NCBI RefSeq assembly: GCF_003576345.1
Contig: NZ_QWGB01000003.1
Coordinates: forward strand, 62,001-126,000
Direction of reading: 5' to 3'
Origin: Henriciella barbarensis
GTDB taxonomy: Bacteria > Pseudomonadota > Alphaproteobacteria > Caulobacterales > Hyphomonadaceae
Length of the DNA stretch: 64,000 bases
Numbering within the stretch: the first letter of the stretch is position 1; the number at the start of each line of letters is the position of its first letter. This document shows positions 37,744-46,537 of this stretch, in pieces. Under the pieces are notes generated by a model. It ran no database searches, was not told the DNA's origin, and saw nothing but the letters and a program-made list of their open reading frames with translations. The position numbers and the translations under genes are program-made.

Positions 37744-39315
37744 TTGAAACGCACTCAATTGCTGATTATCGTGGGCGCGCTTATCGCGGCCGCGCTCGGC
37801 ATATTCTCGTACAAGGTCACGCGCCTCGGTTTTCCGGTCGTGCCGAATCTCGATTCCGATACATGGACAATTGAGGCGAAAGTTTCATTCCGCGGGCGGG
37901 GCGACCCGGTTACCCTTCGTCTCGCCCTTCCAAACTCCGAAGGCCAGTTCACTGTTGTCGACGAGACTTTCGTTGCCTCAGGCTTTGGCGTTGAAACCGA
38001 TACAACTGAAATTGGCCGTCAGGCGGTTTTTGAACGCCGGGCGCAAGACGGAAGCGCTGTGCTTTTTTACAGTGCCAAGCTGATAGCTGTTGATCAGCGT
38101 TATGCCGATGACGCCCGCCCCACGCCTGAAGCAGTATCTGACTACCGTCGATCCGAACGCCGCCGCGCGATTGAGGAGAACGCGACACCGCTCTTGGTCG
38201 CACTGGATTCGATCCTCACCGAAGCGCTTGAGAAGTCGGCAGGTGAGCGAAGTTTCATTACACAGTTGGCCCGCCTGAGCGCCGACGAGGATGAAGACCG
38301 TATCTCGACGATCATCGAAGGTGGTCCCCCTGAAATTTCGAATGCATCCGACAGGCTCGTTTTTTTGCTAAACGCAGCGGGTACGCCGGCCCGGCATGTT
38401 CAGGGCATTATTCTCGACACGGACACTCGCCAGGCACCACTTACGACGTGGGTAGAGTACTGGTTGGGTGAAACCTGGGTCAGTGCGAACGGTACCACTG
38501 CGGAACCCCTGAACGATGCCCGTACCCTTCCCATCGTCTACGACAGACAACCAATTGTGGCCGGTGATGGCTTCAATCGTGTCGGCGTATCCTGGTCGGT
38601 GGCACGGAACTTCGAGAGCCAGCTGTCCCGTGCCATGGAGCGCGGCTCTGAATTTGCGCCCTGGGTGAACGCGACGTCCCTGCTCAGTCTGCCGATTGAC
38701 CTTCAACTCGTCTTCCGCGTGCTTCTGCTGATCCCGTTAGGCGCCTTGATCATCGTCATTCTTAAGCAGGTCATCGGCATGCCCGCTTTCGGCACCTTCA
38801 TGCCCGTGCTGATAGCGCTCGCATTCCGCGAGACACAACTGTTTACCGGTATCGCCCTCTTCACCGGTATCGTGGCGGTCGGCCTTCTGCTCCGCGCTTA
38901 CTTCAATCAGCTCCAATTGCTTCTGGTCCCGCGTCTCGCAGCAGTCCTGATCATCGTGACTTTTGTCATGATGTTCATCGCGCTTGCGGGTGAAGCGATG
39001 GGTATCCAGACCGGCCTCTCCATCTCACTCTTCCCGCTTGTCATTATAACAATGACCATCGAGCGCATGTCGCTGACCTGGGAAGAAGACGGAGCGACAG
39101 AAGCAATGAAGAAGGCGCTAGGATCGCTCGCCGGTGCCATTCCGGCGTATTATATCCTCACCAGCGAATACATTGAACACTTTGCAATTGTCTTCCCTGA
39201 GCTGCTGCTCATCGTGCTCGCTGTCGTGCTGCTGCTCGGCCGGTACACTGGTTACAAAGTGACGGAGTATTACCGCTTCAAGGTCCTGGCGAATGCAGGC
39301 GACAAGACCTCATGA
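37744..39315 (+). CDS. Inactive transglutaminase fused to a multi-pass membrane domain
   Basis: 523-residue protein: one N-terminal helix (7-23), a periplasmic part to about 320 with a transglutaminase-like fold at 200-255, then seven helices (about 322-498). In the transglutaminase core the catalytic cysteine is not found, the histidine position is T235 (TTWVEYW) and the aspartate position is N249, so it should be catalytically dead and may bind a peptide or amino donor instead. Start is TTG 37744 with GGAGC upstream. It overlaps the next gene as ATGA. Confidence 0.88.
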   Translation: MKRTQLLIIVGALIAAALGIFSYKVTRLGFPVVPNLDSDTWTIEAKVSFRGRGDPVTLRLALPNSEGQFTVVDETFVASGFGVETDTTEIGRQAVFERRAQDGSAVLFYSAKLIAVDQRYADDARPTPEAVSDYRRSERRRAIEENATPLLVALDSILTEALEKSAGERSFITQLARLSADEDEDRISTIIEGGPPEISNASDRLVFLLNAAGTPARHVQGIILDTDTRQAPLTTWVEYWLGETWVSANGTTAEPLNDARTLPIVYDRQPIVAGDGFNRVGVSWSVARNFESQLSRAMERGSEFAPWVNATSLLSLPIDLQLVFRVLLLIPLGALIIVILKQVIGMPAFGTFMPVLIALAFRETQLFTGIALFTGIVAVGLLLRAYFNQLQLLLVPRLAAVLIIVTFVMMFIALAGEAMGIQTGLSISLFPLVIITMTIERMSLTWEEDGATEAMKKALGSLAGAIPAYYILTSEYIEHFAIVFPELLLIVLAVVLLLGRYTGYKVTEYYRFKVLANAGDKTS

Positions 39316-40307
39316 TCGGTTTCGGTCCGATATCCAAATTGGCTCGGTCCGGCGTGCTCGGTATGAACAGCCGGAACCTGGACTTCATCGCGGCTTATAA
39401 TCCGAGGCGCTTCTACCCTCTCGTAGACGACAAGGTCATCACCAAGAAGCTTGCCATCGAAGCAGGCGTGACAGTGCCGGAGCTGTATGGCGTAATACGT
39501 TATGGCGGCGAGATGAACCTGCTCGAAAAGATCGCAGAAAAGCATCGCTCGTTTGTTGTGAAGCCGTCCAATGGATCAGGCGGCGGCGGTATCATGGTGT
39601 TCAACGGTGTAGCGAAAACAGGACTTCGCCGCATGAATGGCCAGATCATGTTGTGGTCCGACATCCGCTACCATCTCAACAATATGCTGAGCGGTATGTT
39701 CTCGATGGGGGACGGTTCAGATCAGGTGATGGTCGAAGAACGCCTCGTTCCACATTCGGCATTTTCGAAGCTCGCTTTTGGGGGCGTGCCTGACGTTCGC
39801 GTGATTGTTTTTCGTGGCATACCGGTTATGGCGATGCTGCGTCTTCCAACCGCCGAGTCTGACGGGAAAGCCAATCTTCATCAGGGTGGCATCGGCGCAG
39901 GCATCGACCTGGTGACCGGCATTACGACGCGCGGCGTTCAGCACAATGACTCGGTGGATGTTCATCCTGATTTCGAAACTCCAGTCCGTGACTTTCAGGT
40001 GCCATCCTGGCCGGAGATACTCGATCTCGCCAGCCGCCTCGGCCACCATATTGGCCTGGGCTATGTCGGTGTGGATATCGTAATCTGCGAGCACAAAGGG
40101 CCAACTCTCCTCGAACTGAATGCCCGCCCGGGTATCGCAATTCAGACCGCTAACCTCAGGGGCCTGCGCCCGCTTTTGCTACCTATCCACAAGCTCCCAT
40201 CGGTACCGGAAGATGTACATCAGCGGATCGAGATCGCCCACGCCAACTGGAACGGAGAATCCCTGGAGCGATTTCTCGCCCCAGGTGAAGAGATGCGCCG
40301 CCACTAA
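39312..40307 (+). CDS. Alpha-L-glutamate-ligase-like ATP-grasp protein
   Basis: 331-residue cytoplasmic ATP-grasp enzyme related to RimK. The glycine-rich nucleotide loop is VVKPSNGSGGGGIMVF (82-97) and the metal ligands are E268 and N270 in LLELNARPG. Such enzymes join an amino acid to a carboxylate with ATP. The overlap with the membrane transglutaminase gene and the exported retropepsin-like gene suggests one system: make a conjugate in the cytoplasm, handle it at the membrane, cut it in the periplasm. Substrates are not known. Its stop overlaps the convergent SDR stop. Confidence 0.87.
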   Translation: MIGFGPISKLARSGVLGMNSRNLDFIAAYNPRRFYPLVDDKVITKKLAIEAGVTVPELYGVIRYGGEMNLLEKIAEKHRSFVVKPSNGSGGGGIMVFNGVAKTGLRRMNGQIMLWSDIRYHLNNMLSGMFSMGDGSDQVMVEERLVPHSAFSKLAFGGVPDVRVIVFRGIPVMAMLRLPTAESDGKANLHQGGIGAGIDLVTGITTRGVQHNDSVDVHPDFETPVRDFQVPSWPEILDLASRLGHHIGLGYVGVDIVICEHKGPTLLELNARPGIAIQTANLRGLRPLLLPIHKLPSVPEDVHQRIEIAHANWNGESLERFLAPGEEMRRH

Positions 40308-41206
40308 ACCGTGCGCGCCGCCTTGTCCTTGTTATTTTGAGCTTCAATCGCGTCGCGCGCAGCTTTCCACTCCTCATCGCCCCATTGCGTCAGCTGGGCG
40401 AAATTGCCGCCCGATGCGTTGTACATCGCACCATCAATCGCAATCGTCTGGCCGTTCACATATTCTGCGCCAGGCGCCATTAGGAAGACGGCCAGGTTCA
40501 CAAGTTCATGCATATCGCCAACGCGGCCCATCGGGTTCGCTGCGCTTGAATCGCGGCTCTCGCCACCTTCTGTCTCAGGTGAAAGCCGCTTGGACATGCC
40601 TTCGGTCGGAAATGGGCCTGGCGCAATCGCATTGAAGCGAAGACCATAGCGACCCCATTCGACGGCCAGGCTCTGCGTCATGGTGTTTACCGCAGCCTTG
40701 GACATTGCAGACGGGACCACGAATGGGCCGCCATTCCAGACCCATGTCGTAAGGATGGACGTTACATTCCCGCGCTGCTTCTGCGTAATCCAGCGTTTGC
40801 CGATATCGTGGGTCATGTAAAAGCTGCCGCGAAAGACGATGTTCGAGATCGCGTCGAAGCCGCGAATCGAGAGGTCTTCTGTCCGCGAAATGAAGTTACC
40901 AGCCGCGTTGTTCACCAGACCGGTCAGCGAACCGTGTTTTGACCAGATAGCATCGTTCATGTCTGTAATGGCTTCTGCCACCCGGATATCGCACGCGTGC
41001 GGAACGACTTTTCCACCATGGCTGGACATCAGCTCTTCCGCTGTGTCCTCACAAACTTTGCCGCGGCGCCCACAGATGTGAACTTCAGCGCCAAGCTTCA
41101 AAAAGCCTTCCGCCATTTCCTTGCCGAGACCGGTGCCGCCGCCGGTTACGAGCACCCGTTCGCCATCCATGAGGCCCGGCTTGAACATCAGCTTGTCTAT
41201 ATCCAC
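40304..41206 (-). CDS. SDR oxidoreductase, 2,4-dienoyl-CoA-reductase-like
   Basis: 300-residue short-chain dehydrogenase/reductase. The NADP loop is TGGGTGLG (21-28) and NNAAG lies at 99-103. At the usual Tyr-x3-Lys position the sequence is S166-A-M-S-K170, and the segment PFVVPSAMSKAAV followed by EWGRYGLRFNAIAPGP closely follows mitochondrial 2,4-dienoyl-CoA reductase, which also lacks that tyrosine. It probably helps oxidise unsaturated fatty acids. Start is GTG 41206, with AGGGAGA seven bases upstream. Confidence 0.87.
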   Translation of the reverse strand: MDIDKLMFKPGLMDGERVLVTGGGTGLGKEMAEGFLKLGAEVHICGRRGKVCEDTAEELMSSHGGKVVPHACDIRVAEAITDMNDAIWSKHGSLTGLVNNAAGNFISRTEDLSIRGFDAISNIVFRGSFYMTHDIGKRWITQKQRGNVTSILTTWVWNGGPFVVPSAMSKAAVNTMTQSLAVEWGRYGLRFNAIAPGPFPTEGMSKRLSPETEGGESRDSSAANPMGRVGDMHELVNLAVFLMAPGAEYVNGQTIAIDGAMYNASGGNFAQLTQWGDEEWKAARDAIEAQNNKDKAARTV

Positions 41207-41250
41207 GAATAGTCTCCCTTTATCGTCTCAGGAGAGCTTAGTTCGCGAAG

Positions 41251-41616
41251 CTATTTTCGAAAGGGCAAACTCGCTAGGCGCCACAAAAGAAACGCCGGCA
41301 CCACGATTGCCGCACCGGCAAGGAATGGCTTCCAGAGCGTACTAAGCAGCCAAAGAATGCAATTGTACAGGCTCTGGATGACGCCCCAGACCGCGCCTCT
41401 GAAATTCAGATTGTCGCTGGTCGGGTCAAGATCAAGCGAAAGCAAGAACATGCCAAGGAGTACGCTCGCCGCGACCAGTCCAGCGACCTGAATCGGGCCA
41501 ACGGAAAACAGGCGTCTTTGCAGCGAGCGTCGAGGCTTGGAAGCTGTGGGGCCGTTGCCCCCCGGCTCTCCAATTTTGGTGACGACCGGCGCTTCCACCG
41601 GGCCTGTGTCTGCCAT
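41251..41616 (-). CDS. Small membrane protein (DUF6460-like)
   Basis: 121-residue protein: a polar N-terminus (1-38), helix one (about 42-62), an amphipathic linker with LDLDPTSDN, and helix two (about 96-113) ending in RLASLPFRK. The arrangement and the LDLDP segment recall DUF6460, seen in Alphaproteobacteria and of unknown function; this match is from memory. Start ATG 41616 with GAGG upstream. It follows mscS by 27 bp on the same strand. Confidence 0.65.
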   Translation of the reverse strand: MADTGPVEAPVVTKIGEPGGNGPTASKPRRSLQRRLFSVGPIQVAGLVAASVLLGMFLLSLDLDPTSDNLNFRGAVWGVIQSLYNCILWLLSTLWKPFLAGAAIVVPAFLLWRLASLPFRK

Positions 41617-41643
41617 TGCCTCAATACTTTCCTGATTGCGGGG

Positions 41644-42480
41644 CTAGCTCGCCACTTTCTGGACCAGTGTGCGATGCGGATAGGGAATGGAAATACCCTG
41701 CGCATCGAACTCTTCCTTCACCTTCTTGGTGATAGCGAATTTGAGGTCCCAGAGGTCCGTCGCGGCGCACCACAGACGGCACGTGATGTCGACAGAACTA
41801 TCGCCAAGATTGGTTACCTTCACGAATGGCTCGGGATCACGGAAGACACGTTCATCAGCGTCGACAAGCGTCTGGATTATGCCCAGTGCCTTGTCCATGT
41901 CGTCATCATAGTCGATGCCGAAAACGATATCGCAGCGGCGGGTATCGTAGCCGGAATAATTCTTGATCACGCCATCGATGGCTTCGGTGTTCGGAATGAT
42001 GATCTTCACATTGTCCAACGTCGCGAGGATGGTTTGGAACAGGTTGATTTCCTTCACCGTACCAACCTGACCGGCGATCTCGACAAAGTCACCATTCTTG
42101 TACGGGCGGAACAGCATGATCATTACGCCCGATGCGATATTACCCAGAGCGCCCTGCAGAGACAGGCCGATAGCAAGGGTGAGCGCACCAAGGACGGCAA
42201 CGAAGCTGGTCGCCTGAACGCCAAAGACTTGCAGCGAGGCGATGATTACCGCGGCTGTGACAAACCAGCGGACCAGAGACCCGAAGAACGCACCCAGCGT
42301 TTCATCTACACCGGCGCGCTTGGTCGTCTGCTTACGGACGAGGTTTGAGAGCCACCCTGCGATCCGCAGCCCAATAACAAGGACAACCAGCGCGCCGAGC
42401 ACTTTAAGAGCTCCGCTAACCAGTACCGGCCAATATTCAGCCATAAGCGCGTTAAAATCGATATTCTCTAGCTGTTCCAT
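41644..42480 (-). CDS. mscS: Small-conductance mechanosensitive channel MscS
   Basis: 278-residue MscS-type channel that opens on osmotic downshock. Three helices (about 20-40, 66-86, 90-125), with the pore-lining third helix rich in G and A (AVLGALTLAIGLSLQGALG) and then the beta domain (NGDFVEIAGQVGTV, IIIPN) and C-terminal alpha/beta cage. Length is close to the E. coli MscS (286). Start ATG 42480 with AGAGG upstream. It follows pdeM by 46 bp. Confidence 0.94.
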   Translation of the reverse strand: MEQLENIDFNALMAEYWPVLVSGALKVLGALVVLVIGLRIAGWLSNLVRKQTTKRAGVDETLGAFFGSLVRWFVTAAVIIASLQVFGVQATSFVAVLGALTLAIGLSLQGALGNIASGVMIMLFRPYKNGDFVEIAGQVGTVKEINLFQTILATLDNVKIIIPNTEAIDGVIKNYSGYDTRRCDIVFGIDYDDDMDKALGIIQTLVDADERVFRDPEPFVKVTNLGDSSVDITCRLWCAATDLWDLKFAITKKVKEEFDAQGISIPYPHRTLVQKVAS

Positions 42481-42526
42481 GTAGACCTCTTTTTGCCACA
42501 GCCTCAGCTAGGACAAAATCCTGAGA

Positions 42527-43273
42527 TTACAAACGCCAGCGCCGTCCATTAGCAGAAGCTGGGTGATCTTGCGCAAGAAGCTTCCGGTCAATCATGTGAA
42601 CCTGCTTCTCCCCTGCCGCGAAGGCTATCCAGCCGTCTGCGAAGTGGCGTGTAACCGCGTCGTCCAGGATGTTCAGCCCGCCTGTATAAGCGCCCATGGA
42701 TGGCATTATCAGACGGTGCCCGTCAGTGATGAAGCATTTGCGGCGCATGGCCCTGCCCCGTCCGGCCACGCGTGCGACGGGGTGGAGGTGTCCTGATATC
42801 TCGCCGGTCTCCCCGGTTGGTTCGTGGCGAAAGACGCAGTCGCCCAACCGGAACGTCTTCGCACCGCGTCCGCCCAGATGCGCCGGAGGATCCGGATCGT
42901 GGTTTCCTTCAACCCAGACCCAGTCTGTCCGCGCGGTCAGGGCGCGTATACGCAGGCGTTCAGCGGGGGAAAGCCGCGCTTCTGCAGCCGGGTCGTGAAA
43001 GCTGTCTCCGAGCGAAACAACACAGTCAGGCGCGAATTCGTCGACCAACGCTTCGACCACTTTCAGCGTCACACTGGTGTCGTAAGGCGGCAGGAGCTGG
43101 CCGCGCCTTGCGAAGCTGGATCCCTTCTCGAAGTGCAGGTCAGAAACGATCAGCGTCCGGCGCGCTTCCCACCAGAGGCCCCCCTGTGCAAGCGGCGTCA
43201 TCAGCTCACCGCGATGGTGCAGCTGCAGTGTATAGGCGGTGTTTCTGAGGGGTGCCGACATGTGCAGAAACAT
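42527..43273 (-). CDS. pdeM: Ligase-associated metallophosphoesterase PdeM
   Basis: 248-residue calcineurin-like phosphoesterase. Metal ligands are visible as D45-x-H47 (SDLHFEKG), D90 (SLGDSFHD), N124-H125 (EGNHDPDP) and a later GHLHP. It matches PdeM, described as a DNA-repair-associated nuclease usually encoded near a DNA ligase and Lhr-type helicase; neither neighbour is present here. Start ATG 43273 has GGAGG eleven bases upstream; ATG 43261 is the alternative. It follows lpdA. Confidence 0.88.
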   Translation of the reverse strand: MFLHMSAPLRNTAYTLQLHHRGELMTPLAQGGLWWEARRTLIVSDLHFEKGSSFARRGQLLPPYDTSVTLKVVEALVDEFAPDCVVSLGDSFHDPAAEARLSPAERLRIRALTARTDWVWVEGNHDPDPPAHLGGRGAKTFRLGDCVFRHEPTGETGEISGHLHPVARVAGRGRAMRRKCFITDGHRLIMPSMGAYTGGLNILDDAVTRHFADGWIAFAAGEKQVHMIDRKLLAQDHPASANGRRWRL

Positions 43274-43337
43274 GCCGGGCGCCGCCTCCAAGGTCAATTT
43301 GCCAAGAACCGTCCGGCTGCACGCCGGGCTTTCTTTG

Positions 43338-44747
43338 CTACATGTGCAGAACGCGCCCCTGCGAAGCGAGCACGCTCTCATGCATCATCTCTGACAGGGT
43401 CGGGTGCGGGAAGACGGTATGCATCAGTGTTTCTTCGGTAAGCTCGCCTTCGCGCGCGATGACATAACCCTGAATGAGCTCGGTCACCTCTGCGCCGATC
43501 ATATGCGCGCCGAGCAGTTCGCCAGTCTCCGCATCGAAAATCGTCTTGACGAGCCCCTCAGCAGCACCAAGCGCAATCGCCTTACCATTCCCGATGAACG
43601 GGAACTTTCCGACCTTGACCTTATGGCCAGCTTCCTTTGCTTGGGCTTCAGTCATGCCGACGCTGGCAATCTGAGGGTGCGAATAGGTACAGCCAGGCAC
43701 ATTCCAGGCGTCGAAAGCATGAGCATCCTCAGCGCCTGCTATGCCCTCAACGCACATGACGCCTTCATGGCTGGCCTTGTGCGCCAGCCATGGCGCGCCC
43801 GTAAGGTCACCAATCGCATAGAGGCCATCGACGCCCGTGCGGCCAAAGCCGTCGACCAGAACGTGGGTCTTCTCGATCTTCACACCGAGCTCTTCGAGCC
43901 CAAGTCCTTCAACATTACCGACTATGCCGATTGCCAGGATCACCCGGTCGACCTCAAGTTTCTCGGTCTTATCGCCAGACGAAATATCGGCCGTTACCTT
44001 GCCGTTCGCCTTCTTCAGCGATTTGACCTGCGCGCCCGTGCGGAACTTGATGCCCTGCTTTTCGAACTGCTTGCGAGCGAGGCCAGATATCTCCTCGTCT
44101 TCAACTGGCAGGATCCGGTCCACGGCCTCAACGACAGTCACATCGCTTCCAAGCTCATTGTAGAAGCTTGCGAACTCGATCCCGATCGCACCTGAGCCGA
44201 TCACGAGAAGCTTCTTCGGCGTTTCCTTCGGCACCATCGCTTCGCGATAGGTCCAGATGAGGTCGCCATCCGGCTCAAGCCCAGCCTGAGGAATGGCGCG
44301 GGCCCGAGCCCCCGTCGCAAGAATGACATTCTTCGCTTTGTATTCCTTAGACTTTCCGTCCTTGTCTTTCACCGAAACTGTCGGCGCGGGCTTGCCCTTC
44401 TTGAGGGAGGCTTCGCCCATGATGACGTCGATCTTGTTTTTCTTCATCAGATGGCTGACGCCGGATGAAAGCTGCTTTGCAACGCCGCGCGACCGCTTCA
44501 CGACAGCCTCTAGGTCGAAATCCGCCTTGTCGATTTTCAAGCCGAAATCCTTGGCATTGTTCGCGTAATGGAGGACCTCCGCGGAGCGCAGCAGTGCCTT
44601 GGTCGGGATACAGCCCCAGTTGAGACAGATACCGCCCAGGCTTTCGCGCTCGACGATCGCTGTCTTCATGCCAAGCTGGCTTGCGCGGATCGCGGCAACA
44701 TAGCCGCCAGGGCCGGAGCCGATGACGATGAGATCATAGTCAGCCAT
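43338..44747 (-). CDS. lpdA: Dihydrolipoyl dehydrogenase (E3)
   Basis: 469-residue FAD enzyme that reoxidises lipoate in 2-oxoacid dehydrogenase complexes and passes electrons to NAD. FAD loop GSGPGGYVAA, redox disulfide C41-C46 (GGICLNWGCIPTKALL), NAD loop GSGAIGIEFAS, and the C-terminal HPHPTLSE histidine. Start ATG 44747 with GGAGG seven bases upstream, 15 bp after pdhC. Last gene of the PDH operon. It has no N-terminal lipoyl domain. Confidence 0.96.
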   Translation of the reverse strand: MADYDLIVIGSGPGGYVAAIRASQLGMKTAIVERESLGGICLNWGCIPTKALLRSAEVLHYANNAKDFGLKIDKADFDLEAVVKRSRGVAKQLSSGVSHLMKKNKIDVIMGEASLKKGKPAPTVSVKDKDGKSKEYKAKNVILATGARARAIPQAGLEPDGDLIWTYREAMVPKETPKKLLVIGSGAIGIEFASFYNELGSDVTVVEAVDRILPVEDEEISGLARKQFEKQGIKFRTGAQVKSLKKANGKVTADISSGDKTEKLEVDRVILAIGIVGNVEGLGLEELGVKIEKTHVLVDGFGRTGVDGLYAIGDLTGAPWLAHKASHEGVMCVEGIAGAEDAHAFDAWNVPGCTYSHPQIASVGMTEAQAKEAGHKVKVGKFPFIGNGKAIALGAAEGLVKTIFDAETGELLGAHMIGAEVTELIQGYVIAREGELTEETLMHTVFPHPTLSEMMHESVLASQGRVLHM

Positions 44748-44762
44748 TCTTGGCCTCCAGTT

Positions 44763-46214
44763 CTAAAGCAGCATGCTTTGGGGGTGTTCGACATAGCGCT
44801 TGAAGGTGGCGAGCCATTTCGCGCCTTCAGCCCCACCAATAACGCGGTGATCACATGATAGCGTGACCGTCATGACGGTCGCTGGCACAATTTCACCGGC
44901 TTCATCGACGACAGGACGCTTTTCCCCAGCCCCCACCGATAGGATCATGCCTTCTGGCTGATTGATGATCGAGCCGAAAGACTTGATGCCGAACATGCCG
45001 AGATTGGAGATGGAGAAGGTGCCGCCGGAATATTCCTGCGGCTTCAACTTCCGCTCCCGTGCGCGCGTAGCAAGGTCTTTCATCTCGCGCGAGATGGTCG
45101 CGAGCCCCTTAGTCTGCGCATCTCGAATCACCGGCGTGATGAGGCCGCCATCAATGGCGACTGCCACCGAGACATGAGCCGACTTGTGGTAGGCGATGCC
45201 CTTGTCGGTGAAGCTTGCATTGCAATCTGGCTCTGACATCAGGGCCAGGGCCGAAGCCTTGATCAGCATGTCATTGACCGAGATCTTCACGCCTTCAGGC
45301 GCTGCCTCATTAATATCAGCACGCGAAGCGAGAAGCTTATCGAGCTTGATGTCGACGTTAAGCGGGAAGTGCGGCACCTGCATGAAGCTTTGCGTCAGGC
45401 GCTTGGCGACCGTCTTGCGCATGCCGTCGAGCGGTTTCAGCTCATAGCTCTCAGGGTCGTAGACGCGGTCGTCGAGAACCTGTGGCAGTATGAGACCATC
45501 AGGCGCTGCCTTCGGCGTTTCGGCCGGCGCGTCGTCCGCCTTCTTTTCGGAAGCTGCCTGCTTCTTGCCAGGCTCTGCGCCTTCGACGTCAGCCTTCACG
45601 ATTCGTCCGCGTGGGCCGGAACCCTGAAGCGTGGAGAGGTCGATATCGCGCAGCGCCGCGATCCGCCGAGCTAGCGGACTTGCCTTTATGCGATCCTTGC
45701 CACTGCCAACATCGGCAAGCTTTGACGTGGTGCCTTCCAGCTCCTTGCGCAGGTCCTTGCCTTCTGCCTCGCGCGGCTTCTGGGCGCTTTCACCCTTGGA
45801 GGTCGTGCGCTCGGCATCGCTCTCCTCGGGCTTTTCGTCGGACGCCTTTTTTTCTTTTGACTTGGAAGGCTTTTCAGCCTCCTCGTTCTTGTCGCCTTCA
45901 GAAGCGTCGTCGTCTTCATCTACGCCGCCAGAGGCCTCCGCTTCGGGCTCTTCCACATCGTCCGGGTCTTCGCCCTCTTCAGCGAGCACGGCGATCACCG
46001 AATTGACCTTCACGCCTTCCGTGCCGGCTTCAACGACGATCTTAGCAATGGTGCCTTCATCGACGGCTTCGACTTCCATCGTTGCCTTGTCGGTTTCAAT
46101 CTCTGCGATGACATCGCCGGAAGAGATTGTATCGCCCGGCTTCACCATCCAGCGGGCCAGCGTACCTTCCTCCATGGTCGGAGAAAGTGCGGGCATAGTA
46201 ATATTGATGGCCAT
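44763..46214 (-). CDS. pdhC: Pyruvate dehydrogenase E2, dihydrolipoyl acetyltransferase
   Basis: 483-residue E2 core of the PDH complex. One lipoyl domain (1-80, lipoyl lysine in ETDKATMEV), a long charged Asp/Glu/Lys/Ser linker (85-160), the E3/E1-binding domain ([24 protein letters not shown] cut at the RR turn, about 175-210), and the catalytic domain ending near [15 protein letters not shown]. Its ATG shares one base with the DUF5076 stop (TGATG). The lipoyl-coding DNA is closely similar to the 5' end of pdhB. Confidence 0.96.
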   Translation of the reverse strand: MAINITMPALSPTMEEGTLARWMVKPGDTISSGDVIAEIETDKATMEVEAVDEGTIAKIVVEAGTEGVKVNSVIAVLAEEGEDPDDVEEPEAEASGGVDEDDDASEGDKNEEAEKPSKSKEKKASDEKPEESDAERTTSKGESAQKPREAEGKDLRKELEGTTSKLADVGSGKDRIKASPLARRIAALRDIDLSTLQGSGPRGRIVKADVEGAEPGKKQAASEKKADDAPAETPKAAPDGLILPQVLDDRVYDPESYELKPLDGMRKTVAKRLTQSFMQVPHFPLNVDIKLDKLLASRADINEAAPEGVKISVNDMLIKASALALMSEPDCNASFTDKGIAYHKSAHVSVAVAIDGGLITPVIRDAQTKGLATISREMKDLATRARERKLKPQEYSGGTFSISNLGMFGIKSFGSIINQPEGMILSVGAGEKRPVVDEAGEIVPATVMTVTLSCDHRVIGGAEGAKWLATFKRYVEHPQSMLL

Positions 46215-46537
46215 CAGTTCCTGCCCTTGATCGTCGTACCCGTGAGATCCGGCGCATGACGAAGCCGTTCACCGATGCCGCCAAGGATTTGCTCCATGAT
46301 CTCCTGCGCGGATGGACCGTCAGGGTTTTCTTCGCGCAGCACGCGGGTCACATGTTTGGCAATGTCCGCGAGCATGAAGCCCCACATAGGCGGCTCTTTC
46401 TCCGGATCGCCCGTGGCTCCAACTTTCAGGCTAACATGGTCCTGATTGTTAGAAATCCAGAACCGGATCATTTCCTGCGCAAAGGCGTCCTGCTGGATCG
46501 TGCCGGGCTTGGAGAGTTCTTTGTGATCACTTGACAT
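46214..46537 (-). CDS. DUF5076 protein in the PDH operon
   Basis: 107-residue cytoplasmic protein of DUF5076, whose function is unknown. It contains [31 protein letters not shown] and a [16 protein letters not shown] segment, with no catalytic signature. It overlaps pdhB by eleven bases and pdhC by one, so translation is tied to both E1 beta and E2. Its place between them, as recalled from Caulobacter-like genomes, suggests a part in assembly or control of PDH, which is inference. Confidence 0.85.
   Translation of the reverse strand: MSSDHKELSKPGTIQQDAFAQEMIRFWISNNQDHVSLKVGATGDPEKEPPMWGFMLADIAKHVTRVLREENPDGPSAQEIMEQILGGIGERLRHAPDLTGTTIKGRN

Noticed and set aside
41518-42348. Plus-strand open frame of 276 codons
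   Set aside because: Antisense shadow of mscS.
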